Position numbers and translations under genes: made by a program. The notes under the pieces are model-generated. The model was not told where the DNA came from, did not search any database, and saw only the letters and a program-made list of their open reading frames with translations. Shown in pieces: positions 56,985 to 64,000 of a stretch of DNA of 64,000 bases; within the stretch, counting starts at the first letter, position 1, and each line of letters starts with the position of its first letter. The DNA lies in the NCBI GenBank assembly GCA_021399445.1, contig JAJTUQ010000004.1, positions 4,588,001 to 4,652,000 of the forward strand, read 5' to 3'. The DNA is from Xylogone sp. PMI_703. Lineage: Eukaryota; Ascomycota; Leotiomycetes.

Positions 56985-59900
56985 TTGTTATCACGTTTAG
57001 AAATTCAGAATTTGACCTTTGTTGGGTCAAATTTCCAGATTGTTATATTTCCTGCGCGCTGCTGCTCACTTTCACTGATGCTCACAATGTTTCTCTTTTC
57101 CTCTCAAAACAATAGTTCGGGACATCTTCTAGACTCTGATATATTAGAAGAGCCTAAGAGCAATGGTCTCACCCAGAGTACTCTTAAAGATATAATGTTA
57201 CTTGATGTTGAGGTGAAGTCATCTCCGTCAACTCCGGAAGACCGCGTGTCTTGGATCTGCAATGATGATATATCAGAAGAATGTGTACCAGCTATTTCCG
57301 TTGATTTTGTGGATGCCACCCAGTCGGGATCCCCAGCAGGGACCGCTACCTCTGATAATGAACCCAGGTTGGTAGACGTTGGGCAGGAAGAAGTCACGTT
57401 AGTGCAGAAAGATGTGGCATCAGCAGTATTATTACAAAATGCTGCATTAAATCATCAACCGTCTTCCAATGGTTTGACTGGATCAACTCCGTCATCGTTA
57501 GTGAATTTTTACACTGTTGGAAGCCTCTCAAAAGACACTGTTAATTCACTAGCTCTACTCGACGGAGATCTTCGCCAGCATCTAGCGGAGAGCGACAATA
57601 ACAACCAGGCAACCACACAAATAAGCTCTGCCGAAACAAAGCAGGACCATACCACCTGTGCTAAAACATCTACCTATCATCCAAACTTACAATACAGGGC
57701 AAACTGTGACGGCTCTCCAATCTTCTGCGAACGGAGCTGCAAGAGTCACGACACTATTCATAATTACGAAGATCCTAATAACATGGATACAAATATTACT
57801 TTCTTACAGGTATCAACTTCGACAGCTGCTCAAGGTCTAGATCTTGGTGTCGATTTGCAGAACACTACAACGTCTTTGCCGCAATCGCTTGATAACGATC
57901 AACAGGCCAATAATTCATCTATAGAAGAGCAAAAGCTAGGAACTGCCCTGTCGTCTAGATCTACAAATGATGTTATCGCAGATTTGAGACACGCACGTCA
58001 CCCAGCCACTCGAAGCTCGAAGACTAAAAAGATACTCGCCCTGTATCAAACTCCAGCTATATTACAAGGGACGGTAAAAACCCTCATCACCTCTCATACC
58101 GAATCGAACACTGAGGAAGGAGGCGAACTTGAAGAATGTCTTGCAGAAGATGTCGAGACCATATCAAAACCGTGGACGAAACCAGAGCATCGGAGAGCCG
58201 GAGATGCTATTGCTGATACTTATTTCACCCAACGTGCATATGATTCTGTCACCACTGACACCGCAGGTAACGGCACCGAAGATGAACGCCAGTCTATGCG
58301 GTGGTTAGTTAAGCAATCCGAAAGCCAAGAAATTATCTCAAGTCCCAGAGATTATCAGGTCGAATTATTCGAAAGGGCAAAAGAGAAGAACATAATAGCA
58401 GTTCTAGATACAGGTATGCAATACAGAAGGCCAAGGCCGAAATTGCGATACTGATATCTGTAGGATCGGGCAAAACATTAATTGCAGTACTATTACTACG
58501 GCATATAATAGTTAAAGAACTCGATGACAGAGCTGCGGGAAAGCCAAACCGCATATCTCTTTTTCTGGTAAGAGTTTCGTAAGATATTAGGAACTATGAA
58601 TAACACTAGCACTTATCAGGTTGATTCGGTTCCCCTTGCTTTTCAGCAGTACGCTGTTCTAGACGCAAACCTAGATTACAACATGGCAATGCTCCATGGC
58701 GATATGAAGGGCAATATGAATAAAGACTGCTGGGGAAAGAGCATTGCAAACAATATGGCCATAGTGTGCACTGCGGAAATTCTCGCACAAGCCCTCCATC
58801 GTTCTTTCATTTCGATGAGTCAAATCAACCTTCTCATATTTGATGAAGCTCACCACGCAAAGAAGAACCATCCATATGCAAGAATAATCAAGGACTTCTA
58901 TATGTCAGTCTGTGATAGCATGATACGTCCTAAAATTTTCGGAATGACAGCGTCTCCGGTAGACTCCAGAGTGGATATTAGGCTGGCGGCTGCTGAACTA
59001 GAAGGCCTACTTCATTGTGAAATTGCGACGGCTGCCGATCCTAGTTTAATGAAACATTCTGTTAACACTCAGGTTGAAGAAGTTGCTCCGTACGAACCAC
59101 TGGGTCCCAGCTTCAAAACACGTCTTCTCAAAAGGATTATTGATAAATTTGGATGTAATCCGTTACTTAAAAAGCCGATTGGATACGCATTAAACGCCAC
59201 TCGGGAGTTAGGGGCCTGGTGTGCGGATCAGGTTTGGTGGTTTTGTCTAAGTGACCAAGAAGTGCAGCGACTACAGGCTAAAGCGGAGCGTTGCAACCTG
59301 GAAAGAAGGATCCCGATGCCCCTTATGCTTATAGAACAGATGAAAGCTCAGATTAAGCAGCTCCAAGAAACGGTCCAGATGCATGGCTTCGGCAACCCTC
59401 ATTATGATGAAATTACTGGTACCTCAACGAACCTTTCTTCCAAAGTAGTTGTTCTATTGAAATATCTCAAAGCAAGATTCTCTCGTCCAACCGATGACAA
59501 GTGCATTGTCTTCGTGAAACAGAGATATACGGCACGGCTTCTCGAAAAATTGTTTTCCCAAGACCATATTGGGACCCCATATCTTCGTGTGGGAACACTG
59601 GTATGAGACAATTCCCCTAAATGTTCGTTTAGTTTGAGATTTTAATAACGAATGTGATAGGTCGGCACACTGAGAGGAGCACCTGGAGATTCCAATGTCT
59701 CTTTCAGGGAGCAAGTGCTCACTTTAATGCATTTTCGGAAAGGTATGGTAAACTGTCTCTTCGCCACATCAGTTGCCGAGGAAGGCCTGGACATACCTGA
59801 CTGCAATCTTGTCATTCGTTTCGATCTGTACGACACTCTCATCGAATATATTCAATCCAGAGGTCGTGCAAGACATACAAACTCCAGATACGTCCACATG

Positions 59901-62860
59901 TGCGAAAAAGGCAACGTAGAGCACGAGTATCTTCTTGACGAAGTGAGGAGGAACGAAAGTGTCCTTAAACAATTCTGCGCAGAGCTTCCTGATGATCGCA
60001 AGCTTCTCGGCAGTGATTTCGATATGGATTACTTCTTGGCTAAGGAGAAAAAACATCGCGTATTTATCGTAGAAGAAACAGGGGCAAAGCTTACTTATGG
60101 CCTGAGTCTCAAAGTATTATCTAACTTCGTTGACTCTTTGCCGCGATCAGGGGCTATTAACCACATGCCGGAGTATGTTATTACTGTGCGGAATAAACAG
60201 TTCATATGTGAAGTTCTTCTCCCCGAAGGTTCTCCTATCCGTCGTGCGCTTGGAAAACCAGCATCTACGAAGCAGGTAGCCAAGTGCTCGGCAGCGTTTG
60301 AAGCATGCATAGAACTCAGAAAGGGTAAATATTTAGACGCCAATTTACTGCCGACCTTTACCAAAAGCCTCCCAGCAATGCGCAATGCAGTTTTGGCAGT
60401 ATCCAACAAACAAGAGGCATATACTATGCGGACGAAACCCTTGCTGTGGATGATCAATGATGGAGAAGAGGTTCTCTATTTGACAGTCTTCACTCTGGGG
60501 AATGCAGACTGTTTAGAACGCTCGTCGCAGCCAATTGCACTTTTAACCCGGCGTCCAATTCCAGATCTCCCGTCATTTCTGTTACATTTTGGCACCGGCC
60601 GCAACTCACCAGTTAACTCTATCACCCTTGATGAGCCACTAAAGACTGAATCAATCATTCTCAAGCAGATAAACGCTTTCACACTAATAATTTTTAAAGA
60701 TGTGTTTAGCAAAGAGTACCAACCGGACCATACAGTCATGCCATATTTCATCGTTCCTATCAAATCAAATATTGAGATATCAGCCAATTCTAGCGCCATT
60801 GAGTTAATTGACTGGGGAGCCATCAAATTGGTGGATAAGTACGAAGTTGGTCCACATTTTGTCGGACTTCCTTGGGATAAAAATACACCGGATGCGTTTT
60901 TCGAAAACAAATTTGTGTCCGATCCATTTGATGGCTCTCGGAAGTTTTGGACTATTGGAGTATCACACAAATTCAAACCTTTAGATCCTGTACCACAAAA
61001 TACAGCGCCACGACCTGGAACTAGGAGGAATAATGATAACATCATGGAATATAGCTGTAGCCTTTGGGAGAAGGCTCGAGCACGCAGAACGTTCCGAGAT
61101 GATCAACCTGTGGTTGAGTGTGAATTAGTCTCACTACGACGAAATCTATTAGATGAATTCGATATCATCGAGGATGAAACCCCCAAAAAGTGCTATATAA
61201 TCATGGAGCCTATGAAGATATCTCCTGTATGTCTCTTATACCCTATATAGCACGCTCTAAACTAACAACCCAGCTTCCGACAACGATAGTTGCCATGGCC
61301 TATCTATTTCCCGCCATAATTCACCGAGTGGAATCATATCTGATTGCCCTTGACGCCTGTGCATTGTTACATCTTGAAATTCGCCCTGACCTCGCTCTAG
61401 AAGCGGTGACTAAGGACTCCGACAACACTGATTCTCATGGTGAAACGCAGATAAATTTTCAGAGGGGAATGGGTAATAACTACGAAAGATTGGAATTTTT
61501 AGGAGACTCTTTTTTGAAAATGGCTACTTCAATATCTCTTTACAGCATGCTTCCGGAGAATGATGAATTTCGATATCATGTTGACCGTATGCTCCTCATT
61601 TGCAACAAGAATTTACGGAACAATGCGATCAAGCTGAAGCTATACGAGTATATCAGATCTAAAAGTTTCAATCGGAGAGTCTGGTATCCCGAAGGACCCG
61701 TATTGCTTAGAGGCAAGAATACTGCAATCCAGAAATCACATCGACTTAGTGATAAGACTATTGCTGATGTTTGCGAAGCTTTAATTGGAGCTGCTTTTCT
61801 CGCTCACAGAGACTCTAAGGATATGGACAATGCAGTCAGAGCAGTGACAGAGCTTGTCTGCAGTGACAATCACCGAGCGGCATGCTATGCTGACTATTAT
61901 AAGCTTTACAAAATGCCGGCATATCAGACTGCCCCAGCAACAGCTGCGCAACGAGAGCTTGCTTCCCAAGTTGAGATGAAGCACAACTATCATTTTCAAT
62001 ACCCACGACTTCTTCGCTCAGCTTTCATGCATCCTTCATATCCATATGTGTATGAGCACATACCCAGTTACCAGCGGCTGGAATTTCTTGGTGATGCCTT
62101 ACTCGATATGGTTGCTGTTGATTTCCTTTTCATAAACCATCCAACCAGAGACCCACAATGGCTGACTGAGCATAAGGAAGCGATGGTATCAAACCAGTTT
62201 TATGGTTATCTCGCAATCAAGCTAGGGTTTCATAAACACCTCCTGTATTTTCATGGCGACATACAGAATCAGATTCGTGATTACATCACTGAAATTGAAT
62301 ACTGCCAATCGCTGGCTGAAGAAGAAGCTATTCGATGTGGAAAATCCAAAAAAGATATTTCCCCTGACTTCTGGATAGATGCGAGGCGTCCTCCGAAATG
62401 TCTTCCAGATGTGATCGAAGCGTATGTTGGAGCCATCTTTGTTGATTCAAGATATAACTATGATGAGGTCCAACGATTCTTCAATGTTCATATCGCTCCA
62501 TTTTTCCAGGACATGTCTCTCTATGATCGATTTGCGAGCAAACATCCGTCTACCGTTCTGACGCGATTCCTAAATGACAACATGGGTTGCACAAATTGGA
62601 GAGTTTATACTAAAGCATTGCCGCAGATCAATGGTGAGAAGAATGGGGTTATGTGCCTCTTGAGAATTCATGAAGTGGTTGTCTGTGATGGTGTAGCAGA
62701 AAGCGGGAGATATGCCAAAACTAAGGTCTGCAAAGCAGCAATGGAGATACTAAGTGGCTTGCCAATAAATGAATTCCGGGAGAAACATGGTTGCAATTGT
62801 GGAGACGGCGATGCTACTTTGGTTCCAGAAGCAGAAAAGATCGGTGGCAATGGAAACTAG
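56985..62860 (+). CDS. DCL1: Dicer-like protein 1
   Basis: Dicer cuts double-stranded RNA into small RNAs for RNA silencing (quelling, milRNA, antiviral defence). Exons are 56985-58413, 58464-58567, 58620-59600, 59661-61226 and 61274-62860; all phases agree, giving up to 1888 residues. Helicase motifs are Walker A GSGKT (about 477), FDEAHH (586), GMTASP and, in the second lobe, [13 protein letters not shown] and [11 protein letters not shown] Dicer dimerisation (DUF283) region follows. Two RNase III domains carry [16 protein letters not shown] with [11 protein letters not shown], and [14 protein letters not shown] with [11 protein letters not shown]; all acidic residues are kept. No PAZ domain is evident. 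The end has HGCNCGDGD, the short Cys pair typical of DCL1. The 440-residue Ser/Thr/Asn-rich N-terminus is unusually long; the true start could be 57078, 57087 or 57195. Confidence 0.95.
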
Positions 62861-63533
62861 GGAAAGCCATAGCATTGCTTTATATGGTACTCAAGATAGT
62901 TGCTCCTGAATAGATACTTTCCCGCTTTTACGTTATTGAAAGTTTCATAATCTATTCCTTAAAGAATCCTATACAGACTGGATAGAATTGCAGAGATGAG
63001 TATGTCTTACAGGTAAAGCTTTGTGCATGAAAAATACATGTTCAATCAGCCGATTCAAGACAAGAAACCTTCATTCTTTGTACACTTTGTACTAAGGCAA
63101 AATAAAGGCTGAATAAGTTAAGAGGATATGTCACAATCCAGATTGAAACTTTGCTAATACCTGACTCATCACTGCAGCAGATGTTGTATTTATAGGGTCA
63201 TAGGGGCAATACACAGGTGGGAGTTTCCAAATATGTGAAGAATTATTTTTCAAGAACCTAAGTTAATCTATGAAATATCCCACCACCCAAGGCTCTGATA
63301 CCCATCAAAGGCCTGATAATGCTCCAAATGCATTTTCCTCCAAAAATGAAAATAACTCCGCGCTAATTCAACAGAAAACTTAACTTATAAACCAGAAGAT
63401 CTTTCTTAGTAATCGGGAAATGGAGGTAGTTTAGAATATCGAGGGCATCCGCTCTTTTATTTTTATAATTCCTGTACTCGTATAGTTTCTATCATCACCC
63501 CAATATCCAAAATGGTATGTCGGGTGCATCGTA
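62861..63533. other. Convergent 3' spacer
   Basis: This 673-bp AT-rich spacer lies between the 3' ends of DCL1 and the zinc-finger gene. No gene is seen. Confidence 0.6.
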
Positions 63534-64000
63534 TTAATGACCATGTATCTGCTTTAAATGCCTTTTTAAATGGTCCTGTCTTGCGAATCCAGAAGTTGCA
63601 TGCCTGCACCCTTTGTACGGACACACTGGTTTAGCGGCCTTCTTTGCATGGGGAGACTCTGGATGGTGTGCGTTGACATGGCGCTGTATATCGCGTGCGG
63701 TGGCATTTTGACTGCCGCAACCTGGCTCTGGACAGAGGTAAGGCTTTGTATGTATCTTAACATGCCGACTAGATAAAGGAAATCATTAGCATCAATATTG
63801 AGTTTAAAATCGGAGACTAAATGAGTAATGAAAACTTACTTATAAAGATGTCGTTGGGTGAACAACTTACGACAATCTGGGCATTGATATGCTACGTTTG
63901 CGGGAGGTGATGATGAGACTGTTGACGGTGGCGTTGATGATATTGATGATTCGAAGTATGAATATGGGGAATCGGATATGTTGCTTCCTTCTGGTGAGAT
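63534..64000 (-). CDS. C2H2 zinc-finger protein, 5' end cut by window
   Basis: The C-terminal part of a C2H2 zinc-finger regulator is encoded by exons 63840->64000 and 63534-63768, joined through a 71-bp intron (donor GTAAGT). A Ser/Pro-rich linker (SSISSTPPSTVSSSPP) precedes finger 1, CPDCRKLFTQRHLYNRHVKIH, which is split by the intron. Finger 2 is CPEPGCGSQNATARDIQRHV with histidines, and finger 3 is CPYKGCRHATSGFARQDHLKRH with a final H. The protein ends IHGH. Tandem C-x4-C fingers with QDHLKRH are common in fungal DNA-binding regulators. The N-terminus and start lie beyond the right edge, and the target is unknown. Confidence 0.85.

Noticed and set aside
63570..63776. Plus-strand hydrophobic open frame near the right edge
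   Set aside because: It is antisense to the C2H2 zinc-finger exon, which has clear family motifs.
1..64000. CRISPR arrays, rRNA genes and bacterial operon signals
   Set aside because: No spaced direct repeats, rRNA segments or ribosome-binding-site-led gene strings were seen; the window is eukaryotic.

Overview
The window is nuclear DNA of a filamentous ascomycete (Pezizomycotina). The support is short GT-AG introns of about 45-190 bp in most genes, a HET-domain protein, Zn2Cys6 regulators, a CipC-like stress protein, a Dicer-like protein with a short Cys-X-Cys tail and no visible PAZ domain, and monocistronic genes on both strands. A Leotiomycete-like fungus is my best guess for class, but it is only a guess. 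All splice models were made by hand from reading frame, donor and acceptor sites, and family expectation.

Layout. 1-5.1 kb holds the 3' part of a carboxypeptidase S gene, a PD-(D/E)XK-like fungal protein, and a divergent orphan gene. 6.5-14 kb is a conserved nuclear block: MCM6, RNase H2 subunit C and the exonuclease REX4 on the minus strand, then the MYST acetyltransferase ESA1 on the plus strand. 14.4-17.1 kb has a GC-rich F-box/2EXR-like gene and a 63-residue membrane protein. 17.9-39.6 kb is gene-poor, AT-rich and accessory in character. It holds an FAD monooxygenase, a small secreted cysteine-rich protein, a cipC homologue, a TA-flanked MITE, a Zn2Cys6 regulator with a berberine-bridge-type oxidase beside it, a broken caspase-like gene, an SDR, an unknown protein, an NmrA-like protein and a HET protein. 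39.7-49.7 kb holds a RidA-like protein, a LEU5-type carrier, a METTL4-type MT-A70 methyltransferase, uL23m, a dienelactone hydrolase, a cyanuric acid hydrolase/barbiturase and a very short zinc-cluster protein. 52.1-64 kb holds a TM9/EMP70 protein, TAP42, DCL1 and the 3' part of a C2H2 zinc-finger gene.

Themes. The replication genes MCM6 and RNase H2C each carry a perfect ACGCGT box about 80-130 bp upstream, which suggests shared G1/S control. The most notable observations are a 14-bp tandem duplication that breaks a caspase-like gene at its catalytic cysteine, a long-TIR MITE about 60 bp upstream of a regulator, a fungal ring-opening amidohydrolase of the cyanuric acid hydrolase family, a DCL1 with an unusually long N-terminal extension, a METTL4-type methyltransferase, and a RidA-fold protein lacking the usual catalytic arginine. 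I found no CRISPR array, rRNA, convincing tRNA or PKS/NRPS core gene.
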